Positions 46,776-58,480 of a stretch of DNA of 64,000 nt are shown here, in pieces; within the stretch, counting starts at the first letter, position 1, and each line of letters begins with the position of its first letter. The translations under genes and the position numbers were made by a program. A model generated the notes under the pieces. That model was not told the DNA's origin and ran no database searches. It saw nothing but the letters and a program-made list of their open reading frames with translations. The DNA is from Tetradesmus obliquus (Eukaryota; Chlorophyta; Chlorophyceae; Sphaeropleales; Scenedesmaceae): positions 4,910,001 through 4,974,000 of the forward strand of contig CP126200.1 in assembly GCA_030272155.1 (NCBI GenBank). The letters are read 5' to 3'.

Positions 46776-48666
46776 CTATCTACAGCGAGAGATACTCCGC
46801 TCCTGCAGATCTACCTGTGCAGAGACGACTGAGCCGCCACTGCCTGACACTGTGCCCTGGCCTGCAGAGCTGTTTCGGTTGTAGTAGAGCTGGTGCAGCC
46901 GCACGAGTGGAGCAGGCAGCTTGCTGCTGGAGCCGTCCTTCTGGTGGCGCGCATCGTATAAGTTGCCAAACGCTGCGCGCCAGCTGTCGCCGCCCTCCTC
47001 CGCCTTCCCTAGCGGCGTGCACTTGCCGACTTCGCAGTCGGGGTCGTACTCCTTATCATGGAGTTGAGCACCTCCCTGGACTGCTGCTTGCGCGTCCTGC
47101 ATGGTTTGTCGGAGTGTTCAGCAGCGATTGCAGCATCATTGAAACCCTAAAAAAGCAGTGTGTACAGTATATCACAAGTCTTTCGCAAGTGTGAGTGAGT
47201 ATACTGAGTATGCAGATGCTGATGTGCTGAGTGATATCGTCAGGTACATGGAAGCATATGTAGCACGCTTCTGCTGCCTGCCAGCCAACAGAGTCGGCTA
47301 TCAGTGCTGTCCCGTAGCCCGTACCCTTGCCCATCCGCTCACACCTGCAGCTGCATCTGGCAGCAAACACTTGCCTTTCGAAGTGCTCCTTCCAGCCACT
47401 GATGTCCTTGCTGGAGTTCATCTTGAAGGCGATCTGTGCGCATCACGTGTCCATGTCGGGCCACTGCTCATCCTTTGTTGCGCAGGTAGGAGCCAGCATC
47501 TGGCCCTTGATGCGGCACTTTTTCCATACCAGTTCAACGCCAGGTGTGCCAAGCTCGGGCACCTCTTCTAGGCTGCTGGCGGTGAGCTCCTGTGTCGTGT
47601 CTGTCTCAGCGTTGTGCACCCGGTACACCTGCAACAGTGAACACAAACTTGCAGGGTAGCCCAACATGATGTGCTGCTTATCGGACAGCATGCTGAGCCT
47701 CAACCGTTCTTATTCAAACCATGCACGCTATCACAAACTTCCATTATCAAAATGATCAGCTCCGAGGATGACGAAGCTGCTGCTAAAATACATGCGTTCA
47801 TTTATCCTGGCAGCTGATCATGATAGCATGCTATCCTCCTCCTGCGCAGGCATATGTCACCGTGCATGATGCCCAACTATATACCCATCGTCACACATTG
47901 AGTATGTGTCAAATCACATAACATGTTGCCATCAGGTTTTCCATGTTTGGAGAACACCAACATAAACCTGCAGAGCATGTGCAAGCATACGCTAGCTGTA
48001 CACTAGCTGCACGAAACCTGTACACCACTCACGAGCGTAGTGTGTGTTCGCTTTGCCCAGTACTGCTGCAGCTTCCTTGTGATAAGAGATGCGGAGAGCA
48101 TACTGCCATCGCCACCGCCACCGCCACCGCTGCTGCTGCCAGAGGCGCGCTGCTGCCTGCTGCCCCTGCTGTTGCCTGCACCACTGCTGACTGTTGCACC
48201 TGCGCGACAAGACGTGAAGTCAAACGCCGCATCCTGCAGTCAAGGTGTTCATACCATCCCTGCTGATTTTAGCCTGAAAGCACCGGCAGTATTCACCTGT
48301 GGGAACATCTGCCCAGATCACCAGCGTGGTGTCCTCGACTGTGAACCCGTGGGCGCGGCAGCTGTCAGCGTCTGCCTCATGCACCAACACCTCCTTGTCT
48401 ACGATGGGACCGCCTTTGCGCAATCTGAGCGACTGCAGCGCCGTGTTCTCCAACCCCAGCTGCGTGCAGAGGCCACCGAAGGCCAGGTTCACGTTCCTGT
48501 AAAAGGCAGCGGCCAGCGCCTCGCTCGATTTGCCGAATCTAACGATTCCAACGGTTTCAAACTTTTTGCCTACGCAGATCTTGACCTCTGTTATGTAGAG
48601 TGTGTCTGCTGCATGGTTGCCCCGAGCAGCAGCCCCAAGAGCAACGTCTGCGATGGTTGCATCCAT
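46776..48666 (-). pseudogene. Unknown multi-exon gene, probably interrupted by an in-frame TGA
   Basis: Exons 48297-48666, 48033-48199 and 47443-47628 join in phase (240 aa). The first has a compact alpha/beta-like domain (TEVKICVGKKFETVGIVRFG, SLRLRKGGPIVDKEVLV, TTLVIWADVP) that may be ubiquitin-like. A Gly/Ser linker follows, then LQQYWAKRTHTTLVYRVHNA and VELVWKKCRIKGQML. After TGA at 47443-47445 the same frame stays protein-like (CAQIAFKMNSSKDISGWKEH), and a further plausible exon lies at 46776-47090 (KEYDPDCEVGKCTPLGKAEE). This suggests a nonsense change (perhaps TGG to TGA) or an unrecognised recoding event. I do not recognise the family. Confidence 0.45.
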
Positions 48667-49317
48667 ATGGCGTGATGCGATGGCTGCTGACAATCCCACA
48701 GCTCGCTGTCAGTGTACTTGGACGCAACGTCTGGAGGAAGGGTCTGGACAGCTGTTACAACAGCGTGAACCCCACATTTGAAAAACAGATCATAGGAAGA
48801 GTTATCTGGACAGTTTACACCTATTTATTCATCATGTCCTAACAATGTTATGGACTTGGCGCAGGTAGCAGCTAACTAATGTCCGCTAGACTACCAGCAC
48901 GAGCAGCTGGCAACTGCTGTTCTGCTCCGAGTCCATAGCGCCTCTCTGTTAGTGCTCACAGTACCACCAGTGCGCACAGTACCACTACCAGATAACTATT
49001 ATGTATACTGTACGTACAGCTAGTATGCCACCTTGACTTGGTGCCTGCTTGTTTCTGTATTTTCAAAACCGACATCAGCAGCTGCTCGCGAGCAGTGAGC
49101 TCATTTGTGTTGAAGGTGGCCACGGTGGTATACATAGCTGGGTGGTACAGGCAAAGCAAACACCACTGGAAGCAAGTTCTTTAGCAGCCTGTCGGGTCCG
49201 CATGTCTTTGAATGGGTAAGCTGTGTGACGCGACCGGCTGGTGTGCATTCTGTGCAGAGTGCAGGATGTGAATGGGCCAGCTCTTTGCAGCTGAATAGTG
49301 TTTTGAGGAACGCCGTG
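48667..49317. other. Spacer before the satellite array
   Basis: No supported gene. It contains the presumed upstream region of the minus-strand unknown gene on its left. Confidence 0.35.
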
Positions 49318-52300
49318 ATTGCTTGCTGCGCTGCCAGTGATCAGCATTTGTTGTCTGGCAGGCGCGCCGCAAGCAACGGCCTCGCCTGTGCTCGCGTGGT
49401 TTCACCAAAGCAGATGATCATTGCTGCCTGCAGCTCCTGCAGTTGAGACACCGCTTTGCGCAGCGCAGGCTGCCTTCGCCTGTGTTTCGCTGCAGGCGCT
49501 GTTGATTGTGGGCATGTTTACTGGCATGCCAAACATGCCTGCTGCGCTGCCGGCCGTCTGTGTCTCAGCGGCTGTTGTCTCGCAGGTGTGTACAGCAGGC
49601 AGCAGCAGCAGAATGTGTGTGCAAGCAGGCGTGCCGCAAGCAGGGGCCTTGCCTGCGCTGAAGCTGCGTGCTTCACCACAACAGATTATCAGTGCTTCTT
49701 TCAGCTCCTGCAGTTGAGAGGACACCAGTTTGCGCAGCGCAGGCTGCCTTCGCCTGTGATTTGCTGCAGGCGCTGTTGATTATGAGCATGTTTGATGGCA
49801 TGACACGCATGCTTGCTGCGCTGCCGGCCGTCTGTGTCACAGCGCCTGTTGTCTTGCAGGTGTGTACAGCAGGCAGCAGCAGCACATTGTGTGCGCAAAC
49901 AAACGCGCCGCAAGCAGGGGCCTTGAAAGGCAGTTGCCTGCGCTTGCGCTGCGTGCTTCACCACAGCAGATGATCATTGCCGCCTTCAGCTCCTGCAATC
50001 AAGACACCAGTTTGCGCAGCGCAGGCTGCCTTCGCCTGTGATTTGCTGCAGGCGCTGTTGATTGTGAGCATGTTTGATGGCATGACACGCATGCCTGCTG
50101 CGCTGCCGGCCGTCTGCGTCACAGCGGCTGTTGTCTTGCAGGTGTGCACAGCAGGCAGCAGCAGCACATTGTATGCGCCAACAAACGCGCCGCAAGCAGG
50201 GGCCTTGAAAGGCAGTTGCCTGCGGTTGCGCTGCGTGCTTCACCACGGCAAATGATGCTGCCTTCAGCTCCTGCAGTCGGCACCAGTTTGCGCAGCGCAG
50301 GCTGCCTTCGCCTGTGATTTGCTGCAGGCGCTGTTGATTGTGAGCATGTTTGATGGCATGACACGCATGCTTGCTGCGCTGCCGGCCGTCTGTGTCACAG
50401 CGCCTGTTGTCTTGCAGGTGTGTACAGCAGGCAGCAGCAGCACATTGTGTGCGCAAACAAACGCGCCGCAAGCAGGGGCCTTGAAAGGCAGTTGCCTGCG
50501 CTTGCGCTGCGTGCTTCACCACAGCAGATGATCATTGCCGCCTTCAGCTCCTGCAATCAAGACACCAGTTTGCGCAGCGCAGGCTGCCTTCGCCTGTGAT
50601 TTGCTGCAGGCGCTGTTGATTGTGAGCATGTCTGATGGCATGACACGCATGCTTGCTGCGCTGCCGGCCGTCTGTGTCACAGCGCCTGTTGTCTTGCAGG
50701 TGTGTACAGCAGGCAGCAGCAGCACATTGTGTGCGCAAACAAACGCGCCGCAAGCAGGGGCCTTGAAAGGCAGTTGCCTGCGCTTGCGCTGCGTGCTTCA
50801 CCACAGCAGATGATCATTGCCGCCTTCAGCTCCTGCAATCAAGACACCAGTTTGCGCAGCGCAGGCTGCCTTCGCCTGTGATTTGCTGCAGGCGCTGTTG
50901 ATTGTGAGCATGTTTGATGGCATGACACGCATGCTTGCTGCGCTGCCGGCCGTCTGTGTCACAGCGCCTGTTGTCTTGCAGGTGTGTACAGCAGGCAGCA
51001 GCAGCACATTGTATGCGCCAACAAACGCGCCGCAAGCAGGGGCCTTGAAAGGCAGTTGCCTGCGGTTGCGCTGCGTGCTTCACCACGGCAAATGATGCTG
51101 CCTTCAGCTCCTGCAGTCGGCACCAGTTTGCGCAGCGCAGGCTGCCTTCGCCTGTGATTTGCTGCAGGCGCTGTTGATTGTGAGCATGTTTGATGGCATG
51201 ACACGCATGCTTGCTGCGCTGCCGGCCGTATGTGTCTAAGCGCCTGTTGTCTTGCAGGTGTGTACAGCAGGCAGCAGCAGCACATTGTGTGCGCAAACAA
51301 ACGCGCCGCAAGCAGGGGCCTTGAAAGGCAGTTGCCTGCGCTTGCGCTGCGTGCTTCACCACGGCAAATGATGCTGCCTTGCCAATGATGCTGCCACGCA
51401 TGCCTGCTGCGCTGCCGGCTGTCTGTGTCACAGCGGCTGTTGTCTTGCAGGTGTGTACAGCAGGCAGCAGCAGCAGATTGTGTGCGCAAACAAACGCGCC
51501 GCAAGCAGGGGCCTTGAAAGGCAGTTGCCTGCGCTTGCGCTGCGTGCTTCACCACGGCAAATGATGCTGCCTTCAGCTCCTGCAGTCGGGACACCAGTTT
51601 GCGCAGCGCAGGCTGCCTTCGCCTGTGATTTACTGCAGGCACTGTTGATTGTGAGCATGTTTGATGGCATGACACGCATGCTTGCTGCGCTGCCGGCCGT
51701 CTGTGTCACAGCGCCTGTTGTCTTGCAGGTGTGTACAGCAGGCAGCAGCAGCACATTGTGTGCGCAAACAAACGCGCCGCAAGCAGGGGCCTTGAAAGGC
51801 AGTTGCCTGCGCTTGCGCTGCGTGCTTCACCACAGCAGATGATCATTGCCGCCTTCAGCTCCTGCAATCAAGACACCAGTTTGCGCAGCGCAGGCTGCCT
51901 TCGCCTGTGATTTGCTGCAGGCGCTGTTGATTGTGAGCATGTTTGATGGCATGACACGCATGCTTGCTGCGCTGCCGGCCGTCTGTGTCACAGCGCCTGT
52001 TGTCTTGCAGATGTGTACAGCAGGCAGCAGCAGCACATTGTGTGCGCAAACAAACGCGCCGCAAGCAGGGGCCTTGAAAGGCAGTTGCCTGCGGTTGCGC
52101 TGCGTGCTTCACCACGGCAAATGATGCTGCCTTCAGCTCCTGCAGTCGGGACACCAGTTTGCGCAGCGCAGGCTGCCTTCGCCTGTGATTTGCTGCAGGC
52201 GCTGTTGATTGTGAGCATGTTTGATGGCATGACACGCATGCTTGCTGCGCTGCCGGCCGTCTGTGTCTAAGCGCCTGTTGTCTTGCAGGTGTGTACAGCA

Positions 52301-54318
52301 GGCAGCAGCAGCACATTGTATGCGCCAACAAACGCGCCGCAAGCAGGGGCCTTGAAAGGCAGTTGCCTGCGGTTGCGCTGCGTGCTTCACCACGGCAAAT
52401 GATGCTGCCTTCAGCTCCTGCAGTCGGGACACCAGTTTGCGCAGCGCAGGCTGCCTTCGCCTGTGATTTGCTGCAGGCGCTGTTGATTGTGAGCATGTTT
52501 GATGGCATGACACGCATGCTTGCTGCGCTGCCGGCCGTCTGTGTCACAGCGCCTGTTGTCTTGCAGGTGTGTACAGCAGGCAGCAGCAGCACATTGTGTG
52601 CGCAAACAAACGCGCCGCAAGCAGGGGCCTTGAAAGGCAGTTGCCTGCGCTTGCGCTGCGTGCTTCACCACAGCAGATGATCATTGCCGCCTTCAGCTCC
52701 TGCAGTCGGGACACCAGTTTGCGCAGCGCAGGCTGCCTTCGCCTGTGATTTGCTGCAGGCGCTGTTGATTGTGAGCATGTTTGATGGCATGACACGCATG
52801 CTTGCTGCGCTGCCGGCCGTCTGTGTCACAGCGCCTGTTGTCTTGCAGGTGTGTACAGCAGGCAGCAGCAGCACATTGTGTGCGCAAACAAACGCGCCGC
52901 AAGCAGGGGCCTTGAAAGGCAGTTGCCTGCGCTTGCGCTGCGTGCTTCACCACAGCAGATGATCATTGCCGCCTTCAGCTCCTGCAATCAAGACACCAGT
53001 TTGCGCAGCGCAGGCTGCCTTCGCCTGTGATTTGCTGCAGGCGCTGTTGATTGTGAGCATGTTTGATGGCATGACACGCATGCTTGCTGCGCTGCCGGCC
53101 GTCTGCGTCACAGCGCCTGTTGTCTTGCAGGTGTGTACAGCAGGCAGCAGCAGCACATTGTGTGCGCAAACAAACGCGCCGCAAGCAATGGCCTTGAAAG
53201 GCAGTTGCCTGCGCTTGCGCTGCGTGCTTCACCACAGCAGATGATCATTGCCGCCTTCAGCTCCTGCAATCAAGACACCAGTTTGCGCAGCGCAGGCTGC
53301 CTTCGCCTGTGATTTGCTGCAGGCGCTGTTGATTGTGAGCATGTTTGATGCCATGACACGCATGCTTGCTGCGCTGCCGGCCGTCTGCGTCACAGCGCCT
53401 GTTGTCTTGCAGGTGTGTACAGCAGGCAGCAGCAGCACATTGTGTGCGCAAACAAACGCGCCGCAATCAGGGGCCTTGAAAGGCAATTGCCTGAGCTTGC
53501 GCTGCGTGCTTCACCACGGCAAATGATGCTGCCTTGCCAATGATGCTGCCACGCATGCCTGCTGCGCTGCCGGCTGTCTGTGTCACAGCGGCTGTTGTCT
53601 TGCAGGTGTGTACAGCAGGCAGCAGCAGCAGATTGTGTGCGCAAACAAACGCGCCGCAAGCAGGGGCCTTGAAAGGCAATTGCCTGCGCTTGCGCTGCGT
53701 GCTTCACCACGGCAAATGATGCTGCCTTCAGCTCCTGCAGTCGGGACACCAGTTTGCGCAGCGCAGGCTGCCTTCGCCTGTGATTTGCTGCAGGCGCTGT
53801 TGATTGTGAACATGTTTGCTGGCATGCCACGCATGCCTGCTGCGCTGCCGGCCGTCTGCGTCACAGCGCCTGTTGTCTTGCAGGTGTGTACAGCAGGCAG
53901 CAGCAGCACATTGTGTGCGCAAACAAACGCGCCGCAAGCAGGGGCCTTGAAAGGCAGTTGCCTGCGCTTGCGCTGCGTGCTTCACCACAGCAGATTATCA
54001 TTGCCGCCTTCAGCTCCTGCAATCAAGACACCAGTTTGCGCAGCGCAGGCTGCCTTCGCCTGTGATTTGCTGCAGGCGCTGTTGATTGTGAGCATGTTAT
54101 ATGGCATACCACGCATGCTTGCTGCGCTGCCGGCTGTCTGTGTCACAGCGCCTGTTGTCTTGCAGGTGTGTACAGCAGGCAGCAGCAGCAGATTGTGTGC
54201 GCAAACAAACGCGCCGCAAGCAGGGGCCTTGAAAGGCAATTGCCTGCGCTTGCGCTGCGTGCTTCACCACGGCAAATGATGCTGCCTTCAGCTCCTGCAG
54301 TCGGGACACCAGTTTGCA
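49318..54318. repeat. Satellite-like array of about 282-bp units
   Basis: Sixteen anchors (gcgctgttgatt or variant) lie at 49496, 49770, 50052, 50328, 50610, 50892, 51168, 51639, 51921, 52199, 52477, 52759, 53041, 53323, 53794 and 54076. Spacings are 282, 276, 278 or 274 bases; two 471-base gaps equal one full unit plus a 189-base unit deleted at the same place. Two subtypes differ around the cacagcagatgatcattg versus cacggcaaatgatgctg segment, and blocks of units recur, giving higher-order structure. The first unit is diverged and lacks about 45 bases. Because 282 is divisible by three, long frames appear on both strands, but each unit carries a stop in the main frames. Confidence 0.97.
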
Positions 54319-55190
54319 CTGCACAAGCACAAGCACAGGCATGCTGCAGGGGTTGGGGCTGCCGCAGCTGCTGCCAGCATCATGATGCAGGGTGATCAAC
54401 CACCGAGCAGCAAGTCTTGATGACATATGAACATAACCATACGGCACATTCTGTCATATAAACTGCTCTATCCACTACTGCTGCAACAAGCAGGACACCG
54501 CAACCGGACCCTCACTGTCGCCTGCAGCTGCAGCGTCCACGTCCATGTCCTGCGGAGCGCTGCGAGGTGCGGGATCGACCAGGGGGCATTTTTCAGGGCC
54601 ATGCTAAAGGTTGAACTGCGTTTTCTGCCGCGGGTCTGGCCGCTGGCACCTTCTACAATGTCTCGTCAACTCCTTGCCGTTTGTGTCAAAGACGACGACA
54701 GCTTTGTCAAACTCGGTGCCTTTGGCGCCTTTCTCAATCATATGAACGTCACGGAATACACATAGCTGGCGTGTGAGAGCTGAGCCAGAGAACCAGAGGG
54801 AAGGCCGGCAGCTAGTAGAGTGGGTGCTTGCGCACTCGAAAGCAACATTGATGCGGTATCATAAATAAATTATATGCAGGTGGGCTTAGGATGTGTGTGG
54901 CCTCCTGATGGATGCTGCAAGGGCAGTGTAACTAGTTACTGACAGTCAGTGGGGGTCTCTTGACAGGCCCACGTCATGTCTGCCTCATGCTGACATAAAG
55001 CCACCATGCAATCATTGGCTTGTGCACATATGTTGCACCGAGCACTTGCAAAAGCGGTTTGCATGGCTTCGACATCATGTGTGAGTTGCTGTGTCTGGAG
55101 GCATCCTGAAGCTGCAGCTCCGCTCATGTTCCCCCTGAAAAACTAAATGTAAGATGGTATGAATAGATATTTTTGCAGTGAGAGGGGGGC
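54319..55190. other. Spacer after the array with a possible exon fragment
   Basis: On the minus strand about 54592-54757 reads DVHMIEKGAKGTEFDKAVVV and FDTNGKELTRHC before a stop, which looks protein-like. I could not find a partner exon or a family. The rest shows nothing. Confidence 0.3.
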
Positions 55191-55199
55191 CAATGGCTT

Positions 55200-55315
55200 C
55201 CTTGCATTGTTCCACAAGCCAGGGCAAGTACCATCCACAGCAAGGTCCTGTGGATGCTGGATGGGGTGCTTGTGGATGAGTTGAGGACATTCTGTGGATG
55301 CTTTTTGCCATAGTG
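55200..55315. repeat. Second TCCACA / TGTGGA motif cluster
   Basis: Two TCCACA copies (about 55210 and 55233) are followed by three TGTGGAT copies (about 55248, 55270 and 55292), the same motif as the cluster at 44170-44345 and again going from forward to inverted. It directly precedes the ORF at 55294. Confidence 0.65.
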
Positions 55316-56169
55316 AAAGCGCCGCCGCAGTGGATGACTACCCGCCGCCAACTCGCCCTCCTGATGACATGTACGACATCACCGTGGGCCAAATGTGTAG
55401 AAAACAAGTTATCATTCATTCCCACCTCATCAACCCCCACACAGACATAGAGCCCACCGGCAAGTTTGAGGTCATGGTGCGACCAGTGCTTAGCTATAAG
55501 GAGGACGACTCGGGCGGGTCTCGCACAACTGAAGACAAAGCATGTGTATACCAACCAGATGGACGATGTGCACACACGTTGCCCGCAGACACCGCGGCAC
55601 AGCTCTATCAAAGGTTTAGGCACATGCAACTCCACCACCCCCAGGTGCTGAAGAAACTGGGGGCGGGAACTTACTCTGAAGAAATGAGCAAGCTAATGTA
55701 CAGGTACACTGAAGGAACGGTGTGCGGTGGGAAGGGCATGCACGCCTACAAAATAGAACATAAGCACCAAAGGGCAATGCCACTCACACTGCGCACCATG
55801 CTACACGACATTCTCGGTAGCACAAAAGAGCGCGTCGCAAGCCCGCTAGACGTGACCCCATGCAGCGGGGAATTTTGGTCGGCACACAAACAAGATCAAG
55901 TGTTCGGAGCCTACTGGGATACATACAAAACCCGATGGACCGGCGCGTCCACCGCATGTCCAGACTTCACTGAACAGGGTTGCCCCACGTCTTGTCACGT
56001 GACAAATGTGCACATTTGTGGCTTAATCATCGCCATGAGATATGTTCGGCTCACTTGTTGTTGTGATGCTACACATCTCCACATGCATCGCCTATCTTGT
56101 ATGTATGTTTGTTGGGGCAACCACAACAATCAGGACCGTTCTCCACCATTGTCATCAGGGGGACAATGA
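55294..56169 (+). CDS. Unknown ORF, possibly transposon-encoded
   Basis: A 291-codon frame with ordinary protein composition and no triplet runs for its first 230 residues (for example DDMYDITVGQMCRKQVI, GKFEVMVRPVLSYKEDD, SEEMSKLMYRYTEGT, FGAYWDTYKTRWTG). Beyond about residue 232 it becomes Cys/His-rich and less convincing, so a splice or frame change may occur near 55985. I recognise no family. Placement beside a TCCACA cluster, lack of CAG triplets and the neighbouring GC-rich island suggest a mobile element. The start may be MYDITV rather than the first Met, since the first codons overlap the motif cluster. Confidence 0.5.
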   Translation: MDAFCHSESAAAVDDYPPPTRPPDDMYDITVGQMCRKQVIIHSHLINPHTDIEPTGKFEVMVRPVLSYKEDDSGGSRTTEDKACVYQPDGRCAHTLPADTAAQLYQRFRHMQLHHPQVLKKLGAGTYSEEMSKLMYRYTEGTVCGGKGMHAYKIEHKHQRAMPLTLRTMLHDILGSTKERVASPLDVTPCSGEFWSAHKQDQVFGAYWDTYKTRWTGASTACPDFTEQGCPTSCHVTNVHICGLIIAMRYVRLTCCCDATHLHMHRLSCMYVCWGNHNNQDRSPPLSSGGQ

Positions 56170-58480
56170 AGGCATGATGACTATGCGTTTGTTACCCACT
56201 CGAGCCGCAACCATTACACAAGCGGCACGCATATGCAAACCCAGCCAAACGATCTGCGATGTTTATCTGCTATTTCAAAGTGCGCCGACATCTGCCACCC
56301 AAGCTGTTGGTGACTTGGTTGGGTCAAGCATGTGTCTTCAAAGATGGTCTGGACCGATGAACACACTTGCAAGAATGGTCAAGCTTCACACAACAGCAAT
56401 GCTTTGCTTTACTTCTTCCCACAAGACACGCACAGAAATGCAATTTTCCCTCCTCATTAAACCTTGCTGCCGTTGGGGGAACGCCTGGTTGGGGTGGAGC
56501 CACCTGATGGTGCGGCAAGGGGTTTGTGTTCGGCACATCATGTTGATGAGGCGTTAGAAGTCGGATATAGTGCGGTAGTACTTGTGCCACGGCCCCGCTC
56601 CGCCACAAATTCACCAGTGTATGCCAAGCCGCATAAACCTGACACCACCCTCCCCCCCCCCCCCCTCCCCATCGCGACCACCACCACCCAAACAACCCGA
56701 CAAAGCCACCACCCTCGCCCGCCCCGCCCAACTCATGTTGTCTTTGGGAAGGTTGGGGTTTCGTCGCCTCATTACCGTGAACCATCGCCGCCTCACCCAA
56801 GCTGCCCGCTCGGGCCATGCGCGACGCAGCGCTCACAGCATGGGCTGCGGCGCCATGCCGCAACATGCGCGTACCAACGCTGGCATCAGCAGGGGGGCGC
56901 GCAGCAGCGGCGGCGCGAGCTCAGCCTTGAGGCTGGGCCGGCTGAGTGAACGACGCTCCCCCCCCCCCTCTCCCCCATGTGGCACCTTGTGCGGCCCAAA
57001 TGCGGCGTGTCGCCTGGTCAACGTGTTACATCTGTGCGCACCCCGTCACCCAAGTGGCCCGCGCTGCCCGCATCGCCCTACATGGCCTTCTCGTGGAACA
57101 CTTTGGCGGAGCACTGTGGCGGAGCACATCTCGTGGTTCAGGCAGTTATTGTGTCCAAACAAGAAGGTGAGCGGCGGCTTCGAGGTGACTTCGTGGTGGT
57201 ACACGTCATGTCCGTGTTGCCGCGCGCGAGCCTTGCCGACGGCATGGACAATCACCACCATGCATGCGCATGACGGGCCGCGGATGGTGCGTGTGCTGGT
57301 GGGCGGTGTGTAGTGCGTGCCACCCGGGCGCCGCGCCGCGCCCTTCCACTGCGTGCGTGGGCGGTGGGGGGTGCGTGCGTCAACCGCGCACTGCGTATTG
57401 CAAGGGGCCGCCTGTTATTAATATACATAATATGGTTATCGGCGGCAACGACAGTGCCAAGGCGGCCGTGGCAGCGGCAGCGTGCAGCACGCGGCGCATC
57501 GCCGTGGCAGCAACGGTGCTCACATACAGGCGCGGAGAGTAAACGCGGCCCCGTGTCCTGGCTAGGCTCCATTGCCGCGCGGCCCGCACTTGACGTCGGC
57601 GGCAGCGCGGCACGCGCTTCTCTCTTACGTGGGCGTCGGGCAGCCCGCCCATCTGCGCGCGCGCGGCGCGCGCGGCGCGGAAGCGCAGCGGCGGCAGCGG
57701 CGCGGTGGGCGCTCATGCACTAGCCCCTTGGGGTTGCCTAGGGCGGAGTGGCGCCGGCGCCGCGGCGGCAGCGGCGATGGACAGGGGGCGGCGCAGCGCT
57801 CGGCGGCAAGCCGATAGCTGTCCTTGGAGGTCTTGAATGGATGTGCGTTGCTCTGCAAACATTTTTGTTGGGGTGCCGACGGCAACCAGGGCCTGGGGCG
57901 CGCGGTGTCATGGAACGTTGTGCGCACGCGCTCTGAGCGCGTCAGTGAGTCACTGAGCGCTGCGCCTAGGCATGCGCCCACAGCCCCCCCCCCCCCAAAC
58001 CCCACCGCGCGGCCCCCAAACCCCAGGGTCGAATGTGTGGCACATGCACATCGCTATGATGCCGGCAGGGGCGACAGGCGCCCGCGTAAAGCGGGGGCGC
58101 GGCGGCGGCGGGTTTAACCTGGCTACCAACAGCGGCGCGGCCGCGCCCGCCGCGCGCGCCCTCAGCCGTTTGCCCTCGATCCTCCCACGGCAGCTAAGGC
58201 GCGCGCCCGCTTCCCCCAACCCCACAACCCTGAGCCCGATGCGCAGCGACTACGAGCCAAGTGGGCGCTCGCCTGCACACGGCACGGCGTGTGCGGGGCG
58301 AGGGCGCGCCTCGTTAACGAGGCCCAACGTTGGGCGCGAGAGCGGGGCACGCCACCCTAAGGGTTGCAAGCAGCTTGCACAAGTGCCACCCCGCTTGCGC
58401 AACCCAGGGTGTTCTTGTGCATGCTAAGTTATGTCAAGTTCGTTACGTTGTGTTACATTGCGCCTCTTGCGTAGCTAGGG
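56170..58480. other. GC-rich island with homopolymer C runs
   Basis: From about 56.6 to 58.4 kb the sequence is strongly GC-rich (cgcg-type rather than CAG-type), with poly-C runs near 56650-56664, 56960-56968 and 57984-57996. Many frames are open simply because stops are rare. None is distinguishable as a gene. Composition differs sharply from both flanks and fits an inserted element or foreign segment. Confidence 0.6.

Noticed and set aside
49700-54280. Many 60-245 codon frames on both strands
   Set aside because: They arise because the 282-bp unit is a multiple of three. None has family similarity, both strands are equally open, and stops occur in most units.
56464-58430. Several 90-240 codon frames in the GC-rich island
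   Set aside because: Stops are rare at this GC content. Composition is Pro/Arg/Ala-rich in every frame with no motif support.
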